Shown one piece after another: positions 24,989-32,532 of a stretch of DNA of 64,000 nt. The notes below the pieces were generated by a model that saw only the letters and a list, made by a program, of their open reading frames with translations, had not been told where the DNA came from and made no database searches. A program made the translations under genes and the position numbers. This DNA comes from JALRBM01 sp964615445 (GTDB lineage: Bacteria; Patescibacteriota; Saccharimonadia; Saccharimonadales; Saccharimonadaceae). Location of the stretch: assembly GCA_964615445.1 (NCBI GenBank), contig CAZTOK010000001.1, positions 1-64,000 on the forward strand, read 5' to 3'. Position 1 is the stretch's first letter. Each line of letters starts with the position of its first letter.

Positions 24989-26254
24989 ATGGTTTTTGAA
25001 AAATTGCGAAGTAAAGCTCAAGCGAAACTCGATAGCGATTATGTAGTAGCGCTTGACATTGGAACGGAATTTGTAAAGGCGCTCATCGCTAAGCTGAACG
25101 GTGAATCGCTTGATATTGTTGGAGTGGGTCGAGCGCGCCAAGATGTAAGTGACATGCATAGTGGTGCTATTGCTGATATCTCCGGCGTGGTGCGTAACTG
25201 CGAAGAGGCTCTTTCTGAGGCGGAAGATCAAGCAGGATTACAAGCAAAACGCGTGGTGATCGGAATCGCTGGTGAGCTCGTAAAAGGTGTCACAAACACC
25301 ATTCGATATCGCCGTCCCCAGCCTGATCGCCCACTCGATACGGCCGAAATGGAATTCATTATTGAAAAAGTGCAAGAGCGAGCACAGCTAAAGGCTCAAA
25401 AGCAAATTGCACTCGAAACAGGCAATGAAGAGGTAGAAGTAAAACTAGTAAACAGTGCGCTTGTGAGTATCCATATTGATGGCTATAAGGTAAGCAATCC
25501 CATTGGCTTTCAGGGTCGAGATGTTGCAGTGCAAATTTACACGGCATTTGCGCCAATGGTGCATATTGGTGCACTTGAACGGGTGGCAGATGAGTTGGCA
25601 CTTGAACTCGTGGCGGTAGCTGCAGAGCCATTTGCGGTAAGCCGCAGTGTGCTTGGCAATGACGCAAGCAGCAACTTCACTGCAATTCTAGCCGACGTTG
25701 GTGGTGGTACTACTGATATTGCCGTGGTAAGTGACGGTGGTGTTGAAGGTACTAAAATGTTTGGCATAGGTGGTCGTAGTTTTACGCGCACAATTGCCAG
25801 TGAAATGGATCTTACCTATAAAGACGCTGAAAAGCTCAAGGTAAACATTGATAGTGATCAAATTAAGGCAAGCGTCAAAAAAGAGGCCAATGCGGCGATC
25901 GATAAAACACTCGACGTGTGGTTAGCTGGCGTTGAACTGGCGTTAAGTGAATTTGATGCTATCGACCATCTTCCGAATCGTATTCTTCTGTGTGGTGGTG
26001 GCGCCAGCCTGAAAAAGCTTGTCGAAGCACTCTCTGGTGATGATTGGCATAAAGAGTTGCCATTTACAAAACCGCCAACCGTTCATCATATTTCGCCAAG
26101 CGAGGTAATTGGCATCAAAGATACTACGGGAAGTATTACCGATCATACTTTCATTACTGCCATGGGTCTTCTCCGGGTTGGCTATGATACAATGGAGGGG
26201 AGTACCGAAGGCGATACTATTAAAGATAAGCTAAATCGGATTCTAAGAATATAA
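24989..26254 (+). CDS. FtsA/PilM-like actin-fold ATPase
   Basis: The protein is 421 aa from the ATG at 24989. Actin/HSP70-fold motifs are ALDIGTEFVKALIA (phosphate 1), an SHS2-like inserted domain (about 80-180), LADVGGGTTDIAVV (phosphate 2), FGIGGRSFTRTIA and ILLCGGGASL (adenosine loop). FtsA tethers FtsZ to the membrane; PilM does a similar job for type IV pili. No clear C-terminal amphipathic MTS is seen beyond KDKLNRILRI, which could serve. It is followed 3 nt later by a membrane protein, so the two are probably partners at the envelope. Confidence 0.85.
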   Translation: MVFEKLRSKAQAKLDSDYVVALDIGTEFVKALIAKLNGESLDIVGVGRARQDVSDMHSGAIADISGVVRNCEEALSEAEDQAGLQAKRVVIGIAGELVKGVTNTIRYRRPQPDRPLDTAEMEFIIEKVQERAQLKAQKQIALETGNEEVEVKLVNSALVSIHIDGYKVSNPIGFQGRDVAVQIYTAFAPMVHIGALERVADELALELVAVAAEPFAVSRSVLGNDASSNFTAILADVGGGTTDIAVVSDGGVEGTKMFGIGGRSFTRTIASEMDLTYKDAEKLKVNIDSDQIKASVKKEANAAIDKTLDVWLAGVELALSEFDAIDHLPNRILLCGGGASLKKLVEALSGDDWHKELPFTKPPTVHHISPSEVIGIKDTTGSITDHTFITAMGLLRVGYDTMEGSTEGDTIKDKLNRILRI

Positions 26255-26257
26255 ACA

Positions 26258-27916
26258 ATGAATAAAGACGTCATTTACATTGATGTAGAAGATGACATTA
26301 CCGCAATAATCGGTAAGGTTAAGGGTGCTAAAGAAAAGATAGTTGCCCTCGTTCCACCAAAGCGGATTGGAGTGCTACAGAGTGCGGTTAACCTCCGGCT
26401 CTTAGCGCGTGCCGCATCGCAAAATAGCAAACATCTAGTTATTATTAGCAACAATTCTGCGCTCGTTGCACTCGCAGCTGCAGCACAAGTGCCAGTGGCT
26501 AAAAATCTTCAGAGTAAGCCCGAGATAGCCGAAATTCCCGCGCTCGATATTGATAACGGCGAAGATGTTATTGATGGCGCGCAGCTTCCTATTGGCGAAC
26601 TTGCTAAAACAGCAGGTGATGGCATGGGCTCAATTGCGTTTGGAAAAACTGCTGTAGATGAAGCAGTGAGCGAAAATGCAGCCGAAGAGATCTCGCGTGC
26701 GACACCACCAGCGCCAGGCCAGTTGCCTGCTAAACCAAGGACAAAGAGTGGCGTAAAAGTGCCAAACTTTAACAAATTTCGTAAAAAACTTATTTTTGGT
26801 ATTGGCGGTGGTGTACTTGTAATTACATTTCTCATTTGGGCCATTTTTATTGCACCTCGGGCAACAGTTATTATTACCGCTCGTACCACCGATACGTCGG
26901 CTAATAATAAAGTAACGCTAGGCAGTGGTCTAGCAACAAGCGCCGCTTCGTCGACTCTTAAAACAGCAGTTCAGCAAACTAAAAAAGACGTCTCTATTAC
27001 ATTTGACGCCACAGGGAGTAAAGATGCTGGAACAAAAGCCGGTGGGCAAATGACACTAACGCGCACCGTCCCAAGCTCGACACCGCTTACTGTTCCTGCC
27101 GGTACGCAATTTACAAGCGGCTCGATTGTATTTGTTAGTACCCAGGCAGCAACGCTTACATCGCAACTGACACCTAGCGGGTTTAGTCCTGGTAGTGCAA
27201 CAGTTGACGTTCAGGCAGCGCAGGTGGGAGATGAATATAATCTCTCTGCTCGTGGCTACCAGCCGAGTATGGACGGTATTAGCGCTCAAGGAACTGATAT
27301 GTCAGGTGGAACACACCATCAAATTACTACCGTGAGTAGTAGCGACGTTCAAAAAGCAACAGCACAATTAGCACAACAAGGTAGCGATGATATCAAAAAG
27401 CAGCTAGCGGGCCAATTTAATAGCACGTACGTTATCGTTGATCAGTCATTCAAGATAGATCAAGGTACGCCTCAGTCAGCTCCTGCTGTTGATCAAGAAG
27501 TGCCGGCTGGCACTAAGCCAAAGCTTACGGCGACGTTTACCTATAGTCTATCTGGTATTGCAAAAACCGATATTGATAGTTTTTTGACAGATTACTTTAA
27601 CAAACAACTAGTGAGTAGTAATACGCAACGAGTGTACAATAACGGCGCAAATGGGGTAACATTTAGTGATGTAGCACCTGTGGATGCAGGATTTTCTGCA
27701 AACTTGGTGGCCACTGCCAAAGTGGGACCGAAAATCGATGACGACGCTATTAAAAACCAGGCCAAAGGCAAACGCTATGGCGACATTCAGTCGGCAATTG
27801 AAACAATTCAAGGTGTCGATAATGTCGACGTGAAATTCTGGCCGTTCTGGGTATCTTCTGCGCCAAACGACACATCAAGGATAAATGTAGAATTCAATTT
27901 AAATGGGTCAAAGTAA
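26258..27916 (+). CDS. baseplate-J-like membrane protein
   Basis: The protein is 552 aa. The N-terminal half is cytoplasmic, with VDVEDDITAIIGKVKGAKEKIVALVP followed by a disordered Pro/Ala linker. One transmembrane helix (about 178-200, IFGIGGGVLVITFLIWAIF) comes next. The exterior part is beta-rich with repeated Thr/Ser segments (SSTPLTVPAGTQFTSGSIVF; AAQVGDEYNLSARGYQPS), resembling baseplate J-like domains annotated in CPR genomes. Function is unknown. The operon with an FtsA-like ATPase and mltG suggests a role in cell envelope assembly or division. Confidence 0.75.
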   Translation: MNKDVIYIDVEDDITAIIGKVKGAKEKIVALVPPKRIGVLQSAVNLRLLARAASQNSKHLVIISNNSALVALAAAAQVPVAKNLQSKPEIAEIPALDIDNGEDVIDGAQLPIGELAKTAGDGMGSIAFGKTAVDEAVSENAAEEISRATPPAPGQLPAKPRTKSGVKVPNFNKFRKKLIFGIGGGVLVITFLIWAIFIAPRATVIITARTTDTSANNKVTLGSGLATSAASSTLKTAVQQTKKDVSITFDATGSKDAGTKAGGQMTLTRTVPSSTPLTVPAGTQFTSGSIVFVSTQAATLTSQLTPSGFSPGSATVDVQAAQVGDEYNLSARGYQPSMDGISAQGTDMSGGTHHQITTVSSSDVQKATAQLAQQGSDDIKKQLAGQFNSTYVIVDQSFKIDQGTPQSAPAVDQEVPAGTKPKLTATFTYSLSGIAKTDIDSFLTDYFNKQLVSSNTQRVYNNGANGVTFSDVAPVDAGFSANLVATAKVGPKIDDDAIKNQAKGKRYGDIQSAIETIQGVDNVDVKFWPFWVSSAPNDTSRINVEFNLNGSK

Positions 27917-28310
27917 AACGCTTCTCGCTCTCGATATTGGTGAAAAGCGCATTGGCGTGGCAGTTGGTGATACCGGTGTAAAAATCGCCATGCCGTTTGA
28001 TACCATAGAGGTTGATGGGCACGAACTTGAGCGTATTGCACGTATCATCATTGATGAAAAAATCGAAACTATAGTTGTAGGATATCCACGCAACCAGTCT
28101 GGTGAAGCAACAGCTCAAACAGCTTTTGTGGAAACTTTCACCCAACAATTAACAGATATGGCAGAGCATGTAGTTTTCCAGGACGAATCTCTGACGAGCG
28201 TGCTTGCCGAGCAACGCTTAAAATCGTATGGCAAGCCGTATAGTAAAGGTGATATTGATGCACAGGCTGCTGCGCTTATTTTGCAAGATTATTTGGAGCA
28301 GCACGCATGA
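27903..28310 (+). CDS. ruvX: RuvX/YqgF RNase H-fold nuclease
   Basis: The protein is 135 aa, overlapping the previous gene by 14 nt in another frame. Motifs are LALDIGEKRIGVAVGD (first acidic site), IVVGYPRNQSG, FQDESLTSVLAEQRL (second acidic site) and IDAQAAALILQDYL. Members process pre-16S rRNA 5' ends and are related to Holliday junction resolvases. The following mltG gene overlaps by ATGA. The alaS/ruvX/mltG neighbourhood is seen in many Firmicutes. Confidence 0.93.
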   Translation: MGQSKTLLALDIGEKRIGVAVGDTGVKIAMPFDTIEVDGHELERIARIIIDEKIETIVVGYPRNQSGEATAQTAFVETFTQQLTDMAEHVVFQDESLTSVLAEQRLKSYGKPYSKGDIDAQAAALILQDYLEQHA

Positions 28311-29500
28311 ATGATATTACACCGCGAAAACGCCCACTTTCGTCAAACAGCCCGGCGTCTCGCATGGCGCAGCCGCCTGCTTCTCAATCTGCCCCTCCTG
28401 CCCCTGCACGTCCTTCAGAGCCAACTCCATTGCTTGTTGAAGCACCAGCATCCCCACTTCTTTTACCAAAAGGAAAGCCAGCCGTTAAGAAGCGCTTATT
28501 ATGGATACTCATTACACTTATTACGCTCCTGATTGTGGCTTGTGGCGGTGCTTTTATGTGGTATCGATTATCGCTCCGTCCTGTCAACGCGGGTGATACA
28601 AGTCGGACAAGAGTAGATATTGCTTCAGGCAGCTCACCAGCTAGTATTTCACAATTACTGAGTGACAAAAAACTTATTCGTAGCACTCTAGTGTTCGACA
28701 TATACACCCGTCTTTCAGGAACACGCTCTAAATTACAGGCAGGCACCTATAGCCTATCGCCCTCTGAATCTACAGAGGAAATAGTTGATCATCTTGTAAA
28801 AGGTAAGGTAGATCAGTTTAATATCACCTTTCTTCCCGGAGCGACGTTAGCAGAGAATAGGACGCAGTTATTAAATGCTGGTTACAACGAACATGATATC
28901 GATGCTGCGCTACAGAAAACATATACGAGCCCGTTATTTACCGATAAGCCAGCCGCTACCGATTTAGAGGGCTATATCTATGGTGATACGTATAATTTTG
29001 ATAGCAGCGCTACGCCTGAGCAAATCTTAACGAAAACATTTGATCAGTATTATCAAGCTGTTCAACAAAATGATCTAATAGCAGGTTTCCAGTCTCAAGG
29101 GCTCACTCTATATCAAGGAATAACACTCGCTTCTATTATCCAGCGTGAAGTTTCAAACTCCAAAGATCAAAAACAGGTAGCGCAAGTATTTCTCAAGCGT
29201 CTCCGTAGCGGCATTCCGCTTGGCTCAGATGTCACTTATCAGTATGCTGCCAAAAAAATGGGTGTTGCAGCTTCGCCTGACCTTGATTCGCCGTATAATA
29301 CCCGCAAGTACGCAGGGCTTCCTCCAGGCCCGATTGCGACACCTGGACTTAGTGCACTTCGAGCTGTTGCGCAGCCTGCAGATGGTGACTATCTTTACTT
29401 CCTTAGTGGAGATGACGGCGTGACGTATTTTGCAACTACCGAGCAGCAACACGAACAAAATATTCAGGACCACTGTAAAATCAAGTGTGCTGTAAACTGA
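28307..29500 (+). CDS. mltG: endolytic murein transglycosylase MltG (YceG)
   Basis: The protein is 397 aa. A Pro-rich cytoplasmic N-terminus (about 60 residues, longer than usual) precedes a transmembrane helix (about 64-86). A LysM-like/YceG domain follows: LQAGTYSLSPSESTEEIVDHL, catalytic Glu in ASIIQREVSNSKDQ, VAQVFLKRL, GSDVTYQYA, YNTRKYAGLPPGPI and LYFLSGDDGVTYF. It cuts nascent glycan strands and sets their length. It is the last gene of the operon; TTGACA promoters for the next gene start right after the stop. Confidence 0.94.
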   Translation: MNDITPRKRPLSSNSPASRMAQPPASQSAPPAPARPSEPTPLLVEAPASPLLLPKGKPAVKKRLLWILITLITLLIVACGGAFMWYRLSLRPVNAGDTSRTRVDIASGSSPASISQLLSDKKLIRSTLVFDIYTRLSGTRSKLQAGTYSLSPSESTEEIVDHLVKGKVDQFNITFLPGATLAENRTQLLNAGYNEHDIDAALQKTYTSPLFTDKPAATDLEGYIYGDTYNFDSSATPEQILTKTFDQYYQAVQQNDLIAGFQSQGLTLYQGITLASIIQREVSNSKDQKQVAQVFLKRLRSGIPLGSDVTYQYAAKKMGVAASPDLDSPYNTRKYAGLPPGPIATPGLSALRAVAQPADGDYLYFLSGDDGVTYFATTEQQHEQNIQDHCKIKCAVN

Positions 29501-29533
29501 TAATTTGACAATTTGCATATATTATAAAATAAA

Positions 29534-29562
29534 TTGACATTATTTACAATAGTTGCTACAAT
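29534..29562 (+). promoter_or_regulatory. strong promoter of the LysM-CHAP gene
   Basis: TTGACA (29534-29539), 17-nt spacer, TACAAT (29557-29562). Another TTGACA occurs about 30 nt upstream. The predicted start near 29569 gives a leader of about 260 nt, far longer than for other genes in the window. Confidence 0.75.
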
Positions 29563-29568
29563 TAAATG

Positions 29569-29827
29569 CAGCACATATATGTATTCGTCTACTTAATGAA
29601 AGTTTAACCTTTCATCTGCGAGTGGGAAGTGCGGATGATATATGAGCCTACCGACAAATGTCGTACGGATACTGAAATTAACATTTCTACCCTAATATCA
29701 CTAAATGAAATAGGTCGACACGTATCCTTTTCTTAATGCGAGAAGAAAGACAAAGTAAGGTAGACGCCTTTGCAGTAATGCAGATGGCAGGAGAACAATT
29801 ATTCGTGATTCACGAAATGTCCTGAGT
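29569..29827 (+). other. long structured 5' leader, candidate cis-regulatory RNA
   Basis: About 259 nt between the promoter and the LysM-CHAP ATG contain no open frame of note but several hairpins. These are TGAAAG/CTTTCA (29597-29614), CGAC/GTCG (29652-29663), a GGATAC/GTATCC closing pair (29667-29672 with 29722-29727), and a CAGGA/TCCTG pair that reaches the translation start and encloses a CGTG/CACG hairpin. That last helix contains the only AGGAG-like sequence, so it could gate ribosome access. I do not recognise a known riboswitch consensus. The c-di-AMP (ydaO) class often precedes wall-hydrolase genes, but its conserved segments were not found by eye. Confidence 0.45.
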
Positions 29828-30976
29828 ATGTCTCAGACGACAACTGCAGAGTTGCGACAGCAAGTTTTTGCGCGTCATGCTAAAAGTGCTCATAGAGCCA
29901 AAGGCATGCCAAGGTCGACAACTATTGCGGCATATGTTGGTGTTTTCTTGCTTATTATGTCAATGGTTGCCATTGGCTATCAGCCACCACAAAAGATCGA
30001 TACAGTTGCAAATGCTGCAACTCAGCTTCCTACTGCCGATACAAACGCAACGCCATCTGTTGACCAGCTGGTGGCGACAAATGTGGCTGCGGGTATCGCA
30101 GAGCGTGCCAATTTGCCAATTGCGACAAACGTGGCTAACCTTTCCGTGTCACTTTCGGCCGAGAGTGAGTTAGCAGCGCAAAGTACAAGTAGTGTTATTA
30201 GTAAACCACAAATTATTCAGCCAACCGCTGATAGCCGTGAAGTAAAACAGTACACTGCCAAAGCTGGTGATACAGTGCAGCAGATTGCGCAGCAGTTCGG
30301 CTTATCTGCCGATACTATTAAGTGGGCAAATAACCTTACTTCAGATGCGGTTGAAAGTGGTAAGCAATTACTTATTCCTCCTGTGGATGGTGTAGTCTAT
30401 ACAGTAAAAACGGGCGATACAATTGATGGTATTGCGCAAAAGTATAGCGCCAATAAAGATCGTATCGTATCATTTAACGACCTTGAACTGAGTGGTATTA
30501 CTCCTGGTAAAAGCATTATTATTCCTGGAGGAATACTCCCAGTGAACGAACGTCCTGGATATGTGAATCCAAATAGTGCAGCCAGTCAGGGTTCCTACTA
30601 TGGTGGCTACTCAACCATTAACGCTCAGATTGCGAGCGCGTCGGCTGGTAACCGTTATGCCTTTGGTCAATGTACGTGGTATGCTTACGAACGTCGTGCG
30701 CAGCTTGGCCGTCCTGTTGGGAGCTTCTGGGGTAATGCTGCGACATGGGCGATGTATGCACGTGCTGCGGGTTATCTATTTGATGGTAATCCTAGTGTTG
30801 GTGCTGTGATGCAGAATGGCGGTGGCTATGGTCACGTAGCTATCGTTGAGAGTGTTAACCCTGGTGAAAGCATTACCATTAGTGAAATGAACTATGCTGG
30901 TAATTTTGACCGTGTGACGAGCCGTACGGTAAGTTGGTCTCAAGCAGTAAGTGGTACCTATAACTATATTCACTAA
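29828..30976 (+). CDS. secreted LysM-LysM-CHAP peptidoglycan hydrolase
   Basis: The protein is 382 aa. Signal anchor (about 35-55), Ala/Thr-rich linker, two LysM modules (YTAKAGDTVQQIAQQFGLSA... and YTVKTGDTIDGIAQKYSANK...), then a CHAP amidase/endopeptidase domain with Cys in FGQCTWYAYERR and His in GYGHVAIVESV; EMNYAGNFDRV follows. It should bind glycan and cut peptide cross-links or stems outside the cell. The start is weak (no SD next to the ATG at 29828); MPRSTT at residue 27 is an alternative. The gene has its own strong promoter and a long leader. Confidence 0.9.
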   Translation: MSQTTTAELRQQVFARHAKSAHRAKGMPRSTTIAAYVGVFLLIMSMVAIGYQPPQKIDTVANAATQLPTADTNATPSVDQLVATNVAAGIAERANLPIATNVANLSVSLSAESELAAQSTSSVISKPQIIQPTADSREVKQYTAKAGDTVQQIAQQFGLSADTIKWANNLTSDAVESGKQLLIPPVDGVVYTVKTGDTIDGIAQKYSANKDRIVSFNDLELSGITPGKSIIIPGGILPVNERPGYVNPNSAASQGSYYGGYSTINAQIASASAGNRYAFGQCTWYAYERRAQLGRPVGSFWGNAATWAMYARAAGYLFDGNPSVGAVMQNGGGYGHVAIVESVNPGESITISEMNYAGNFDRVTSRTVSWSQAVSGTYNYIH

Positions 30977-30992
30977 CATATAGAATTGAACA

Positions 30993-31026
30993 AAAAGCCT
31001 CTCTCTGTTAAATGAGAGAGGCTTTT
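30993..31026 (+). terminator. intrinsic terminator after LysM-CHAP gene
   Basis: AAAAGCCTCTCTC (30993-31005) pairs perfectly with 31014-31026, 13 bp with an 8-nt loop, ending in TTTT. The obgE -10 box begins 3 nt later. Confidence 0.88.
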
Positions 31027-31028
31027 GC

Positions 31029-31034
31029 TATACT
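31029..31034 (+). promoter_or_regulatory. -10 box of obgE
   Basis: TTTTGCTATACT carries TATACT at 31029-31034, 11 nt before the ATG; no SD. It directly abuts the upstream terminator. Confidence 0.5.
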
Positions 31035-31045
31035 GACAAAGATAT

Positions 31046-32332
31046 ATGTTTGTCGATACAGCAAAAGTATTTATAACAGCGGGCAAGGGCGGCAACGGAG
31101 CCGTCAGTTTTCGTCATGAAATTTATGTTGATAAGGGCGGTCCGGATGGTGGCGACGGGGGTCATGGCGGCGATGTGGTGTTCGAAGCGACTGAAAACCT
31201 CAACACGCTTATAGATTTTCGTTATAAGCCAGAGCTAAAGGCAGAGGTTGGTGGAAATGGCAGTAAGTCGAATCGTCACGGTAAATCAGGCGAGGATTTA
31301 ATAGTAAAAGTGCCTATGGGGACGATTGTGCGCCGAGATGGCAAGGTGATTGCTGACCTTACAAAAAATGGTGAACGCCAGATAATTGCCAAGGGTGGCG
31401 ATGGTGGCTTTGGTAATGCACACTTTAAGTCATCAGTTCGTCAAACACCTCGTATAGCAGAGCTTGGTGAAAATTGCGAGACATTTTAGGCGCAGCTATA
31501 GCTAAAGTTACTGGCTGATGTGGGCCTAGTCGGTTTACCAAACGCTGGTAAATCAACGTTTCTTTCAGTAGTAAGTAATGCTCGACCAGAGATTGCGAAC
31601 TATGCCTTTACGACGCTTACGCCAAATTTGGGTGTTGCTGATATTGATGACGGCAGCCTTCTTATTGCGGATATCCCAGGATTAATTGAAGGAGCGAACG
31701 AAGGAAAAGGACTTGGTGACGCCTTTTTGCGCCATGTAGAACGAACGGCAGTACTCCTTCACCTTATTGATGTGTATAGTGAGGATGTAGCTGTCGCATA
31801 TCGTACTATTCGAAATGAACTTGCAAGATATAGCCCTGATTTAGCCTTACGCCCCGAAGTGATTGCGCTCACTAAAACAGAAGGACTTGATCAAGATATT
31901 ATTGATATGCAAATAGAAGCTGTGCGAAAAGAAGCAGGAAATGCGCCTCAAATTTTTGCTATTTCGTCATCGGCGCATCAGGGACTTAAAGAAGTACTTC
32001 GTGCGCTTCGCGAAAAAGTGCAGCATACACGGGAAATCGAGCAAGAAATTGAGGTAAGCAACGATGAGATCCCAGTTATTAGCCTCAGTAATGAACAACT
32101 CTCAAGCGCATGGCATGTCGTCAAAAATGATGAAACTGGCCACTTTATCGTTACTGGTGAAAAAATTGAGAAATTTGCACGCCGAACGAACTTTGATAAT
32201 TATGACGGAATAAACCGTCTTCGAGATATTATGAAAAAACTAGGCATTACACATGAACTTACACGCATGGGCGCAGAGGGCGACAGTATCGTTGAGATTG
32301 CCGGTAATGAATTCACTTTGGTAGAGCAGTAG
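31046..32332 (+). pseudogene. obgE: obgE GTPase interrupted by two in-frame TAG codons
   Basis: Read through, the frame has 428 codon positions, the size of B. subtilis Obg. The Obg domain (VFITAGKGGNGAVSFRHE, GGDGGHGGDV) is normal to residue 147. In-frame TAG codons then occur at 31487-31489 and 31499-31501. The same frame continues with ADVGLVGLPNAGKSTFLS (G1), FTTLTP (G2), DIPGLIEGA (G3), TKTE (G4) and a C-terminal OCT domain (GDSIVEIAG). Changing T to G at 31475, 31487 and 31499 restores the expected linker (GENGETFEAQLELKLLADVG). ObgE is an essential ribosome-assembly GTPase, so an assembly error or strain lesion is likelier than a dispensable pseudogene. Reinitiation at GTG 31520 would yield only the G domain and OCT. 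Confidence 0.85.
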
Positions 32333-32333
32333 A

Positions 32334-32468
32334 TTGCCTATCGCGCGGCAAAAGTGCTACCATGGATGGACCGTCATTTTATGAAGGAGGTGTGGGCGAT
32401 GAGCAATCGTGACTCCTAGTTGATGGGGTTGAGGCGGGGAAACGTACCTTTTGATTTCCCGCCTCAAC
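32334..32468 (+). other. possible short transcript with 6-codon ORF and terminator hairpin
   Basis: Directly after obgE: TTGCCT (32334-32339), 18-nt spacer with TG, TACCAT (32358-32363). Then comes one of the best SDs in the window (AAGGAGG, 32384-32390) 8 nt before ATG 32399, a 6-codon ORF (MSNRDS, stop 32417-32419), and a hairpin GTTGAGGCGGG (32428-32438) pairing with 32458-32468. The layout resembles a leader peptide or small RNA. It may also simply be the obgE 3' end with a terminator. Confidence 0.4.
32428..32468 (+). terminator. 11-bp hairpin after obgE / mini-ORF
   Basis: GTTGAGGCGGG pairs with CCCGCCTCAAC (32458-32468), and the stem extends by AAA/TTT inside. The following AATTCTTAAAAAAT is only weakly U-rich. 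It isolates the ncRNA promoter from obgE. Confidence 0.65.
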
Positions 32469-32497
32469 AATTCTTAAAAAATATTTTAAAAAAGGTG

Positions 32498-32526
32498 TTG
32501 ACTTAAATATAGAATAGTGTTAATAT
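32498..32526 (+). promoter_or_regulatory. strong promoter of the large ncRNA
   Basis: TTGACT (32498-32503), exactly 17 nt, TAATAT (32521-32526), in A/T-rich context with an A-rich upstream tract (32475-32493) that resembles an UP element. The expected start is near 32533. Confidence 0.75.
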
Positions 32527-32532
32527 ACAAAA

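Noticed and set aside
31487..31501. TAG reassigned to an amino acid
   Set aside because: TAG ends other genes in the window (for example 2629, 17953, 32332), and the adjacent Gly-to-Cys change needs a mutation anyway.
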